Assembly: GCA_922989275.2 (NCBI GenBank)
Contig: OV277871.1
Coordinates: 64,191,848-64,255,847, forward strand
Length of the DNA: 64,000 nucleotides
Direction: 5' to 3'
Source of the DNA: Gari tellinella
Taxonomy: Eukaryota; Mollusca; Bivalvia; Cardiida; Psammobiidae
The notes below the pieces were generated by a model, which worked only from the letters and a program-made list of their open reading frames with translations, did no database searches and was not told the DNA's origin. Positions 11,107-20,363 of the stretch are shown here, piece after piece. Position 1 is the first letter of the stretch; each line of letters starts with the position of its first letter. Made by a program: the position numbers and the translations under genes.

Positions 11107-11243
11107 AGTCTGATCAGGCTCCAAACTGTTTGCTACTCAGATTAAATTAAATGGCCAGGATTGCCAAAAAAAAGTCATTTTCTACGTTTTATTCCAATGC
11201 CTTGTTTGCGTTTAAACGGAAAAGAATAATGTTTTCTCTACTG
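11107..11243. mobile_element. TA-1 MITE, right half
   Basis: CAGGCTCCAAACTGTTTGC, then CGTTTAAACGG and GTTTTCTCTACTG/TA. The left arm is missing. Confidence 0.65.
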
Positions 11244-11420
11244 TAGCCTTGTGGATGCAGAGAGACTGATATATCAAGAAGAATCCCACCTATGTTTCCA
11301 CATACCCAAGATGAGGACAAATGAGAAGGCGAGTGAGGAAGAAAAGAAGATAATACAGTGTTCCCTCTACACAACGACAGAGAGGCTGATGAATCAAGAA
11401 AACCCCACCTACTGATGTAG

Positions 11421-12158
11421 ACTATATTACTACACTTTAGTAATGATAAAGATTTTATTTACCTATTTGTTAAAATATGTATTTTATGTTACATGCTGAT
11501 ATAATGTAACTTTATTCAGCATGTAGAGTAGAAGAAACCAACTTTTTAGTGTTTTCAAAATAACTGTTACTTTTAATTTTTACTGAGCTCACTACAGGTT
11601 TAATAGGTTTAAACATTGTTCATGTTCATGTTAATGTTAATGTTAATAGACATTATTCTTGTCCCCATACATGTCCGGTTTAGAGAGGTTTCACTGTACA
11701 TGTGAAAGTGATTTATACATTGGTAGTAAATTTGTCACTATATGTTACTTCATTATTTGGCATGCGTACTGATATCAAGAATCTCTTAAGCTCAGTACAA
11801 CTTTGGTCATGTTAGACTGGTTTTTATGTTGGTTATAACTTTGTCACTACATGTGATAGTGGCTTCGTTTTTTGGCATGCGTACTGATATCAAGAATCTC
11901 TTGAGCTCAGTACAACTTGGGTCATGTTCTACAAAGACAAATAGCCTCTTTCCGGTCCTTCAATGTCAAATAAACTGAATTTGACATTGATCATAACATA
12001 TGACACTTTAATCTGTCTGTCTGTCTGTCTGTCTGTTATTGTGACATCATATTAGTCATAAAGATTGATAATTGTAATATATACTGAAATAAAAGTACTG
12101 AACGTTCTTATCATTTTTGAATTATTTTCAACCCTAGTGACAATTATACTGGGGAATA
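11421..12158. repeat. local duplication and simple repeat
   Basis: CGGTTTAGAGAGGTTTCACT at 11675 is a lone TA-3 end. A block with TTTGGCATGCGTACTGATAT is duplicated at 11757 and 11873. (TCTG)n lies at 12013-12037. No gene seen. Confidence 0.6.
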
Positions 12159-12401
12159 CAGTAAAGAATACGCTATTCCTTCCCAATAAACGCGTTTGCG
12201 CTAAATTATTTCCATTGCAAAACAGTTTAAAGCCAGATCAGACGCCGCGTAACCCGGCGTCTGATCAGGATCCAAACTGTTTGCCACTAAGATTTAAAAT
12301 GAATCGTTAGAAATTTCTAAAGTGACATTTCCTGCATTTTATTGCAATGCGTTTGCGTTTCGTTTACGTTAAAATGGGAAAGAATAACGTCTTCTCCACT
12401 G
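12159..12401. mobile_element. TA-1 palindromic MITE
   Basis: Ends CAGTAAAGAATACGCTATTC and AATAACGTCTTCTCCACTG with TA on both sides. Core alpha at about 12222-12285 has stem CAGACGCCG/CGGCGTCTG. Confidence 0.8.
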
Positions 12402-12430
12402 TAGTATACTAGTCATATGCTCATGTTTAA

Positions 12431-12646
12431 CCCTTTACCTGATAAACTATTTCTAGTTTTGAAGATAGGTGGCCACTTGAAGCAGATTGAAAGTAAAGCA
12501 GAATGCGCCTTAAGGCCTGCTTTAAGCTTCCATATTTTAGAACATTCCCTAAACTATTATATACATGACTGATTAAATTGGTACTATTTTCTTCAGCGGA
12601 GGAATCAATCATATCGGTTAAAAGGGCGCTTCTATTGGGAAAAGGG
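12431..12646. mobile_element. TTAA-1 MITE, core reduced
   Basis: TTAA/CCCTTTACC and GGGAAAAGGG/TTTA. Half of the hairpin is lost (GCGCCTTAAGGCCTGCTTTA). The arms are well preserved. Confidence 0.7.
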
Positions 12647-12650
12647 TTTA

Positions 12651-12865
12651 GCGTATTTAATTTACTACCGCTGAAGAAAATAGTTCCAGTTTATACCCTC
12701 AAGAACAATAACAATTACAAATATGTTATATAGCCTAGCAGATTTTAGCTTAAAGCAGGCTGAAAGTAAAGCAGAATGCGCCTTAGGGCGCATTCTGCTT
12801 ACTTTCAACCTGCTTTAAGTGGTCACATATCTTCAATACTAGAAACAATGCTATCAGGTAAAGGG
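12651..12865. mobile_element. TTAA-1 MITE, inverted, left end lost
   Basis: The left arm begins inside GCGTATTTAATTTACTACCG. The hairpin lies at about 12750-12820 and the right end is GGTAAAGGG/TTAA. It abuts the preceding copy. Confidence 0.7.
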
Positions 12866-12892
12866 TTAACGAAATATATAGCATCCAACATA

Positions 12893-13113
12893 CAGTAGAA
12901 AAAACGTTATTCTTTCCCACTAAACGCGTTTCCGCTAAAACTATTTCCACTGCAAACAGTTTGGAGCCAGTTTGGTTACCCGGGGTCTGATCTGGCTCCA
13001 AACTGTTTGCCACTCAGTCTAAAATGAGTCGTCAAAATTGTAAAAAAGTTGTAATTTTACCCATTAAATCCACTGCGTTTTAAAAATGGGAAATAATAAC
13101 GTTTTCTCCACTG
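12893..13113. mobile_element. TA-1 palindromic MITE
   Basis: CAGTAGAAAAAACGTTATTC to AACGTTTTCTCCACTG with TA flanks. Core alpha is shortened on the left side. A solitary left terminus of the same family lies at 13235-13270. Confidence 0.75.
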
Positions 13114-13338
13114 TATAACTGGAAACCAAGTTAGTCACAAAATTCCCTGTAAAGAGCTGCTTCATATAGGAAGCGGAGAAAGTTATTAGCCTCCAAACTG
13201 TCACTCGCCTAAAAATGAATTTCTATACATTTTACAGTGGAGAAAACGTTATTCTTTCTACTTAAAACTACCTCAGTATCTGTCATGTTTATTTATAGCC
13301 AGATTGGTCGGTGAATAAAGATTATCCTGGGGTCTAAA

Positions 13339-13531
13339 CCTCTTCACTGCCGTGACGTCATCAATAAAAAACAACTGTCTGCTTTTGTTTCTAAAATTTA
13401 ATTTTTATGTATTTTGATTTAAGAAACATTGAAATGAGTGTCAAACAGTTTAGATCCTGATCAGACGCCGCGTAACAGGATCCAAACTGTTTGCAGATAA
13501 CCATCGTACTCGGGGTTAGGCAGTGAAGAGG
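13339..13531. mobile_element. TTAA-4 MITE
   Basis: Ends CCTCTTCACTGCCG and GGCAGTGAAGAGG, flanked by TAAA on the left and TTAA on the right. Core alpha at about 13447-13493 lacks one side of the apical stem. Confidence 0.75.
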
Positions 13532-13535
13532 TTAA

Positions 13536-13741
13536 CCCTTAGCCCGCCAAATAAATTGTCGTCTGCTATATTTATCGTCTGCTTCAAGTTTCAAAGTGCT
13601 TCAAAGTTGCTCGAAATTGCTGAAAATGTTGTCCGAGTGTCAAACAGCTTGGATCCGGATGAGACGCCGAGTAACTCGGCGTCTCATCCGGATCCAAGCT
13701 GTTTGCATATGGAGCTATAGTTGTGAGTGACAGGCTAAGGG
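13536..13741. mobile_element. TTAA-3 palindromic MITE (206 bp)
   Basis: TTAA/CCCTTAGCCCGCC to GGCTAAGGG/TTAA. The central stem CAGCTTGGATCCGGATGAGA..CGAG/CTCG is perfect. It shares the TTAA at 13532-13535 with the TTAA-4 element on its left. Its inverted counterpart of identical length at 56800-57005 differs at only a handful of positions. Confidence 0.85.
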
Positions 13742-13893
13742 TTAACGTTGAAAATCAATCGAATCTTTCCTCTTCATAAGAACAAATTCAAAGATTGCAT
13801 ACAAAATGCAGTTTAAAGCAAGATGAAAGTACAGCAGTAACACTTGCCTGCTTTGATTTCATCTTGTTTCAACACATTCATTAATAAAGGATA

Positions 13894-14101
13894 CAGTAGA
13901 GAAAACGTCATTCTTTCCCAATAAACACGTTTACGCTAAAACTATTTCCATTGCAAAGAGTAACCTGGCGTCTGCTCAGGCTCCAAACTGTTGGACATTC
14001 AGATAAAAAATAGATGTCGAAAAGTTATTTTCTACATTTTAGTGTTTTGTGTTTGCGTTTCGTTTGCGTTTAAACGGGAAAGAATGACGTTTTCTCCACT
14101 G
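13894..14101. mobile_element. TA-1 MITE
   Basis: CAGTAGAGAAAACGTCATTC to GACGTTTTCTCCACTG with TA flanks. The left half of core alpha is deleted. A worn core beta (AAGCAAGATGAAAGTACAGC) lies just upstream at 13808-13875. Confidence 0.7.
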
Positions 14102-14190
14102 TATATAAAAAATACACTTGTCCTACACAATGTAGACCTTTATCAGTGTACCATTTTACCCTAAAAAAAGACGTCTACAAGTCACATTAA

Positions 14191-14393
14191 CCCATAACCC
14201 TATAGCTTGTTTCTATTAATAAAGATTGGTAAAACGGGTTTAAAGTAAAGCAGAATGTGCCTTTAGGCGCCTGGTTTAAGCTACCATCTACTAGAATCTA
14301 GAAAATATTTCTCATATATATATTCATGACTGTATAAAGAACTATTTTCTTCAATGGGGGAATAAATATATGGCGTATTTATGAGGTAATGGG
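14191..14393. mobile_element. TTAA-1 MITE
   Basis: TTAA/CCCATAACCC to GAGGTAATGGG/TTAA, with a reduced hairpin. Its right TTAA (14394-14397) is also the left TTAA of the next element. Confidence 0.75.
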
Positions 14394-14397
14394 TTAA

Positions 14398-14717
14398 CCC
14401 TTTCGGCACCAAATAAATCGTGACATGTTTACCACGTCATCGCCATTTGTCGTCTGCAAGATCATTTCAAATTATAAAATATTGATATGAGTGTGAAACA
14501 GTTAGGATCCTGACACCGCAAAGTCTAATTTAGCTCTTATTTCCATTGCAAACAGTTTGGAGCGAGATCAGACGCCCCGGCGTCTGATCTGGCTCTAAAC
14601 TATTTACCCCTCAGTTTAAAATGAGTGGTCAAAATTGTCAAAGGTGTCATTTTACCCATTTTAGTGCACTGCGTTTCGTTTGCGTTTAAACGGGAAAGAA
14701 TAACGTTTTCTCCACTG
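14398..14717. mobile_element. TTAA-4-like left half fused to a TA-1 right portion
   Basis: From CCCTTTCGGCACC through GTGAAACAGTTAGGATCCTG it follows a TTAA-type left arm. From about 14525 it follows TA-1 (TTCCATTGCAAACAGTTTGG, hairpin, AACGTTTTCTCCACTG/TA). Either the elements abut after deletion or they recombined in the core. Confidence 0.55.
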
Positions 14718-15260
14718 TACCATCTCCTAGGTAACAGAAAATATACTAACACGATTAAGAAACTGTACATTTGGTATGATAATGATAACAACCATTATAA
14801 CATCTAAGAAAATAAAATGTAGAATTCAAAACTGCGTTTGCGTTTTTAAAAACGGGAAAGAATGACGTTTTCTCCACTGTACCATCTCCTAGGTAAAAGA
14901 AAATATACTAACACGATGAAGAAACTGTACATTTGGTATGCTCATGATGATAACCATTATTACAGGGCTGCCATTTCTTCGGCTTTTTCCTAAATGTTCG
15001 TATTTTTCCCCAGTTTATAGTAGCTTAAAGCAGGCTGAAAGTAAAAGCAGAATGCGCCTTTAGGCGCATTCTGCTTCACTTACAGCCTGCTTTGAGCAGT
15101 CGCATGTCAAAAAAAATAGAAACAGTATATGGGGTAGAGGTACGATTCGTAAAATCACACTTGAAAAATGCAAATTTGGATATCTTAGGATTTTTCATGT
15201 CAACGTATGGCAGCCCTGTTATTACATCTCTAAGAAAAATAAAATATAGAATTCAACAGA
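14690..15260. repeat. local duplication containing an empty and a filled insertion site
   Basis: The TA-1 right end plus flank (CCATCTCCTAGGTAA..GAAACTGTACATTTGGTATG..TAGAATTCAA) occurs twice, at about 14690-14830 and 14860-15255. The second copy is split by the CAGGG-2 element. Confidence 0.8.
14963..15218. mobile_element. CAGGG-2 element with 6-bp target duplication
   Basis: CAGGGCTGCCATTTC to GGCAGCCCTG, flanked by TTATTA on both sides (14957-14962 and 15219-15224). The paralogous empty site in the duplicated flank reads CCATTATAACATC. Core beta lies at about 15020-15095. Confidence 0.85.
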
Positions 15261-15424
15261 TTTGAATATTTTAGTGAAATCACAGAAATTTTACATTTTG
15301 ATACGCAAATAAGACCTGAACCTTTGGCCAAAACATCTCTTCATTTGGAAATCAAACGAAAATGTTGGAATGTTATATTCAGACCTATCGCCGATTTGGC
15401 TTCAAACTAGGTGTACAGGACATA

Positions 15425-16000
15425 CACTCAGTACAAAAAGAAACGCACATTGTGCTCAGGCGCAGATTAAGAGACTTTTTTAAGATACTAAAACCATATC
15501 TCAAGATCAATTTAATTCTGCCACAAGTTTAGAAAAACATATACTTAAAATTACTGTGCTGTATTTTAACCCTTTCACTCTTAATGACGTAAAAAGGCGC
15601 GTTTTCAAACAGTTTGGATCCTGATCAGACGCCGCGTCACGCGGCGTCTGATCAGGATCTAAACTGTTTGACACTCGTATAGATAGTCATACTACTTTAA
15701 ATCTTACTTTGAAACGATCTTGCAAATAACAAAATTGAAGCAGACGACAATGAAACGGTGGTGGGATAAAAATCTCAAGATTAATTTGGCAGCGAAAGAG
15801 TTAACTAGTGCCTGTTGAAAACACCGCACCGATTTGTACAGGTTGTGATGATACCAATTCAATGATAAACCTCCCATTTGCAACATTGATAGCCCAAGAC
15901 GGAACTACTGACTGTAATGAAAAGATTATTTCACAAATACGTACCTTCTACATACAGATAATATTGTAATAAAAGTGTGCGTTTCTTTTTGTACTGAGTG
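15425..16000. mobile_element. TA-flanked element with 26-bp inverted ends
   Basis: Ends CACTCAGTACAAAAAGAAAC and complement, with TA on both sides. No coding potential. A TTAA-4 MITE is nested inside. Superfamily unknown, possibly Tc1/mariner from the TA target. Confidence 0.8.
15570..15800. mobile_element. TTAA-4 palindromic MITE, intact
   Basis: TTAA/CCCTTTCACTCTTAATGACG to GGCAGCGAAAGAG/TTAA. Full core alpha at 15605-15670, with stem CAGACGCCGCG/CGCGGCGTCTG. Confidence 0.85.
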
Positions 16001-16017
16001 TACATGTTGTACACATA

Positions 16018-16253
16018 CAGTGGTTAAACGTTATTCTTTCCCTATGAAAGCGTTTACGCTAAAACAAATATTTCCCCTACAAACAGTTTGGAGCCAGATC
16101 AGACTCCGTGGTACCTGGATAAGGCTCCAAACTGTTTGCCACTCAAATATAAATAGATAGTGAAAAATGTCAAAAAAAATTCTACATTTTAGTGTCTGCG
16201 TTTGCGTTTCGTAAAATACGTTTAAACGGGAAAAAATAACGTTTTCTCCACCG
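16018..16253. mobile_element. TA-1 MITE
   Basis: CAGTGGTTAAACGTTATTC to ATAACGTTTTCTCCACCG. The alpha stem is partly mispaired (CAGACTCCG versus complement). Confidence 0.7.
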
Positions 16254-16327
16254 TCGTATTCAAATAAACCATGTAAATGACCGTCTGCTACAGCGTCTGT
16301 AAGTTTATGCTAAATTCAAATGTTAAA

Positions 16328-16520
16328 CCCCTTCACTATCGTGACGTCATCAATTTTAAACAATTTTCGTCTGCTTTTATTTTTTGTTATTTTGACTGAA
16401 GATATATTTAAATGAGTGTCAAACAGTTTGGATCCTGATCAGACGCCGCGTTATGCGGCGTCTGATCAGAGTACAAACTGTTTGCAAAAAACTGTTGTGC
16501 TTGGTAAGGCAGTGAAGGGG
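16328..16520. mobile_element. TTAA-4 MITE
   Basis: TTAAA/CCCCTTCACTATCG to GGCAGTGAAGGGG/TTAC. Core alpha GATCAGACGCCGCGTTATGC and complement. A second, isolated alpha hairpin lies at 16553-16625. Confidence 0.75.
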
Positions 16521-16625
16521 TTACATTTTTACTGAAAAAAGATTGATACGGGTGTCAAACAGTTTGGAGTCTAATGAGACGCCGCGTGACGCTGCGTCTG
16601 ATCTGGATACAAACTGTATACAAAT

Positions 16626-16980
16626 AAAGACTATTATGCAAGTGGCAGATGAATAGTAATCATGTGTTGAAAACAATGACCGTTTCAAGACTCTTCTGGT
16701 CATTTGTTGTTACCTGAGTCACAGCCAGTGTTTACCCTGATCTAACGCCGAGATTCTCGTTGTCTGAGGTGTGACGTAGCCAGGTCACGTACGGATCGGG
16801 ACACAAGTGGTGTGTTTACGGGGTGGGGTACGGTTGGGTGAAGGGGGGGGGGGGACTCACATCATTGTCTTTGATGGGCCAAGACCAGCATCTTTCTACA
16901 CAGCCCGCCTTTTGTTCCTTTTGTAACTAGCCGTGCAAACTGACGCATTGCTTTTATTTGTGTACGACCACAAAAACGCA
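16626..16980. other. no gene; poly-G tract
   Basis: A worn alpha-like fragment (CTAACGCCGAGATTCTCGTT) lies at 16741 and a poly-G run at about 16842-16855. Otherwise nothing recognisable. Confidence 0.45.
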
Positions 16981-17145
16981 GAGTAATTGATTGGATAAAA
17001 GACGGGTGACAGCTTAAAGCAAGGTGACAGTTAAACAGAAACTATAGGAGTTCTCTGTTTTACTTAACTTTGCTTTAAGCAATCACCTTTCGTAAAACTA
17101 TTTTAATTAGCACAATTTAGTGGTCGTAATAGAGGGTTTCTACTG
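16981..17145. mobile_element. TA-3 MITE, left end lost
   Basis: Hairpin TTAAAGCAAGGTGACAGTTA with an imperfect complement, then CGTAATAGAGGGTTTCTACTG/TA. Homologous to 3765-3967. Confidence 0.6.
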
Positions 17146-17688
17146 TATGTTGCTATTTATATCGGAAACTCTGATGTTTTACCATTCTAGTCTTTCATTT
17201 TTCCCGGTTAGTGCAATACCAGCAGAAAAGTCATCTCATTGTATCATATATCTCTCAAGTTGTATATTATATGTTTTAGTTAGACAATATGTTGTCTAGA
17301 TACACGTCAAAGAGCAAATAACCAAGGGAGATAACACTAAATCGCAGTTTGGAAATCCCAAAAATTCGTGCTTTCACCTATTATTTTAGCCATTTTACCC
17401 CAAAAATCATATTTCACATTGTTTGATTTTGCTAGATTTTTTTTCTGACATTCAGTACATGTTGTAGCATATGAAAACACAAAAATCAATTCTGTTATTT
17501 TTTTCCCCTTTATTTCGATGTTTGACGCTAGATGCCCTCTACTATCTGTATACAGAAATATTTTGTATGAAAGTCTACGAAAAAATGGCATGAAAGGTTA
17601 CTTGTATAAAACTATACAGTCTATTTATGTGTCCGAACCAAGAAAGGGTGTTCAAATGTATTCTCTTGTCCGATAGTGTTGAAATTTT
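17146..17688. other. no feature recognised
   Basis: AT-rich. No paralogous match to other parts of the window was noticed and no convincing open frame was found. Confidence 0.45.
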
Positions 17689-18155
17689 TAGCTCGACTAT
17701 TCGAAGAATATGGAGGGCTATTACAGTCGCCCTGGCGTCGGCGTCGCCGTTGCACTGGTTAAGGTTTTTGGGCAACCTACAAATAAGCTTGTATTTCTAC
17801 AACCAATACTTGTATTGCGTTATAACTTCACCACAGCCTCCCCGCTATTGCAGTAAATCATGGCTGGTAACTCTGGTTTGGATTTTGTGTGAGTTATGGC
17901 CCTTGATGGACTTAGAAATTTTGGTTAAGGTATTTTGTGCAACCTAGAAATAAGCTTAAATCTCTGCAACTGCTGCTTGTATGGGATTATAACTTCACCA
18001 CAACCTTGCCACTAGTGCAGTCAATCAAGGCAGGTAACTCTAGTTTGCATTTAGTGTGAGTTATGGCCCTTGATGGACTTTGAAATTTTGGTTAAGGTTT
18101 TTTGTAAACGAAAAAAACCTGGAATAGTCGAGCATGCCATCTTGCGATGGCTCTG
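17689..18155. mobile_element. AGCTCGACTATTC repeat element
   Basis: Inverted ends AGCTCGACTATTC and GAATAGTCGAGC. Inside, a block of about 150 bp (ATAAGCTT..AACTTCACCACA..AACTCTGGTTTG) is repeated. No transposase. I recall the type as common in bivalve genomes. Confidence 0.6.
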
Positions 18156-19036
18156 GTCTTATTAATGTTTGCTGATGACATAGTTCTGTTGTTAGATACC
18201 GTGGTTGGCCTACAAAAACACATACTTTTAGTGAAGACAGTAGACTTGAGGTAAATATTGATAAATCTAAGGTAATGGTATTTAAAAAGGGTGGGAGATT
18301 ATCCAGAAGGGAAAGGTGGCATTATGCAGGAACGCATCTAGAAGTTGTTAAAGGATTTTCATATGTTGGTGTGTTCTTTTCACCTAAGCTTTCAATATAT
18401 AAAATGGCAGAGACTGTTGCAGTTAAAGCGAAGAAAGTACTAAATTATGTCTGTGCATCATTGTTTCACCTACCGTCTTTGCCATATAAGACATATTTTA
18501 AAATATTTGACCACAAAGTAGCTCCAGTTATGTTATATGGTTCAGGGCTATGGGGTTTGAATTGTATCAAAGGCATTGAAAATGTTCATGCTAATGCATG
18601 CAAACGTTTTATGAATGTAAACAGTAAGGCATGTAACGATGCTATACTTGGTGACCTTTGAAGGTTCCCGCTTCATATTTTTGCTTCTAAGAGATGTATC
18701 AAATATTGGTTACGTTTGTTGAATATGCCAAATACTAGATATGCCAAATTGTGTTATAATATGTTGAAATGTTATGATAATATTGGACATAAGAACTGGG
18801 TAACAGATTTAAGAAAACGGTTACGGATATATATGGGAGACACAGGAGGTTTCAAATCCAGTACTATTTTAGCTGAGTATACCCAGAGAATAAAAGACCA
18901 ATATGTACAAAATTGGTCTTCTAGGTGCCTGGAAAATACTAAACTAAACCATTATCACCATTTTAAATTAGACCATGATAAAGAGACGTACATGACAATT
19001 TCAAAGCAGACGTCTGTGCAGCAGAATAAGGGTTAA
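18156..19036 (+). pseudogene. LINE reverse transcriptase, C-terminal part
   Basis: FADDIVLL, the RT catalytic box, is encoded at about 18168-18195. After a frame change comes a 128-codon stretch (VNIDKSKVMVFKKGG, FSYVGVFFSP, VMLYGSGLWG), typical of LINE thumb and linker. A TGA at 18659 stands where CGA would continue the frame, and the reading then goes on to 19035 (RFPLHIFASKRCIKYWLRLL, LKDQYVQNW-like end). One nonsense change and one frame change make it a fairly young dead copy. CR1/L2-type is a guess. Confidence 0.8.
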
Positions 19037-19047
19037 CCACTTCATTC

Positions 19048-19240
19048 CTGTGCTCCAGCTAATCCGAAGTAAACTGAACAAATCCAACAGTTTATCACTC
19101 ATTTCAGCACCGAATGATATGGTGTTACTACTCATTATAATTGTCTCTTGGAGACGATTCTAATGAGTAGTGACACCATTGGTTTTAAAGCAGAAATAAA
19201 GGTTTTAGTTTTCGAAATACTCCCCTTATCTGGAGCCCTG
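19048..19240. mobile_element. CAGGG-1 palindromic MITE (193 bp)
   Basis: The left end is decayed (CCTGTGCTCCAG) and the right end is CTTATCTGGAGCCCTG. Central hairpin TGGTGTTACTACTCATTATA with complement. Confidence 0.75.
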
Positions 19241-19432
19241 TATTTACAGAGTTGTCCTTCTTTCCGTTCACAAGGTCAAATTAATGGATGTTAACACCCA
19301 TAAATTAAAAACATAAATAAAAAGCGAATTTCTTAGGTAAAGCCGCTTTTGTGAAAGAATCACGCTCCATGTTGTTCTAATGGGATCCCAAGCAACCGTT
19401 TTATGCAGGTTTCCCAAAAGCACAATGCGGCT
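19241..19432. other. no feature recognised
   Basis: Short unique stretch between two elements. Confidence 0.4.
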
Positions 19433-20144
19433 TTAATATCCAGCACTGCCGGTGTCTTTTACTCTGCGGGCGAGGTCCCTCAATGTGTTCAGCTATGTTC
19501 AAGTTCAGTACATCTACTTAATGCTGGTACATAGCAACTACATATAACCTCCTTAGTCTTTCTGGATCCTCCCTAATAGTAGGTGTTCTCTAAGGTAGTC
19601 TAAAATCAAATGAACCTTGCTTACAAAACATTAGTTTATATACCAATATACATGGACGTTCGGGAAACGTTCGAATAACACTCAATGGACGCCAACAGAC
19701 GTTCGTTTGACTTTAGTCACACGCTGCAAACGCTAGGGGACCGTTCAGCTGTCGTTGACAGGTCGCCAGTGAGTCGTTCACTGCAAAGCAAACTATTAGT
19801 AACAACCAAGTAACGCTAGAGTAACGACTGCCTAACGATAGCCGAACGCGTGCAACGCTCAGTGAACGTTAGTACAACATTCAACGAACGTTCTTAAACG
19901 ATCTCCAGCGTTTAACACTAAACGTTCGAAGAACGCTGGTCTCAGAGAAAAATTTTGTGCATGTTCAAAACATTTTTTTCGGACCAGCGTTCTCCGACGA
20001 TTACCGACGATCACCGACGTTTACTAACGTTTACTAGCGTTCAAACAACGCTCTTCTGGCGCTATCCCAGCAACCATGGGCGACTACCAACGTTTCCTCA
20101 ATCGTGAGAGAACGCTGGCCAGAACGTTATGGTGTGACGGGCCC
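19433..20144. mobile_element. truncated Harbinger copy
   Basis: About 98 percent identical by eye to 1951-2653, including all subterminal AACGTT repeats and the right end GACGGGCCC. The left half with the transposase remnant is absent. Confidence 0.85.
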
Positions 20145-20363
20145 ATTAGAATCACTTTTTAACTGTTTTAAATGTTTGTTGTGTCAATTATTACTTTACA
20201 TTATTTCACAAAGCCAAAATAATGCATGTCGACTCTTTGCCGAACATGGCTACATTATACATTTCAAATGCCTATAGCACTAGGCCTACTTAAGATATGT
20301 TTGAATAACCTATGCAGAATTTTTCATAGATCCTGTACAAATTTTGTTTGGACGAAATATCAC
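20145..20363. other. no feature recognised
   Basis: AT-rich sequence without a match elsewhere in the window. Confidence 0.4.

Larger units (their letters stand above)
6885..11420 (+). repeat. diverged tandem array with exon-like segments
   Basis: A block beginning TATATCGACGGACAAGACGT occurs at about 6890, 8532 and 10452. Downstream parts also recur: the exon-like segment at 7136 and 8781, a TA-2 MITE after each second segment, and a block with ATTACAAGCTATTGTGTAGG. A more diverged partial unit lies at 10940-11420. Copy 2 has its own internal duplication (9352-9925). Copies 1 and 2 are almost identical in places, including a whole 88-codon open frame. Poly-G tracts sit at 7067, 8707 and 10625. 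I infer recent unequal exchange. Confidence 0.75.

Noticed and set aside
18275..19036. Two independent genes at 18275-18661 and 18716-19036
   Set aside because: They are one LINE reverse-transcriptase reading interrupted by a single TGA.
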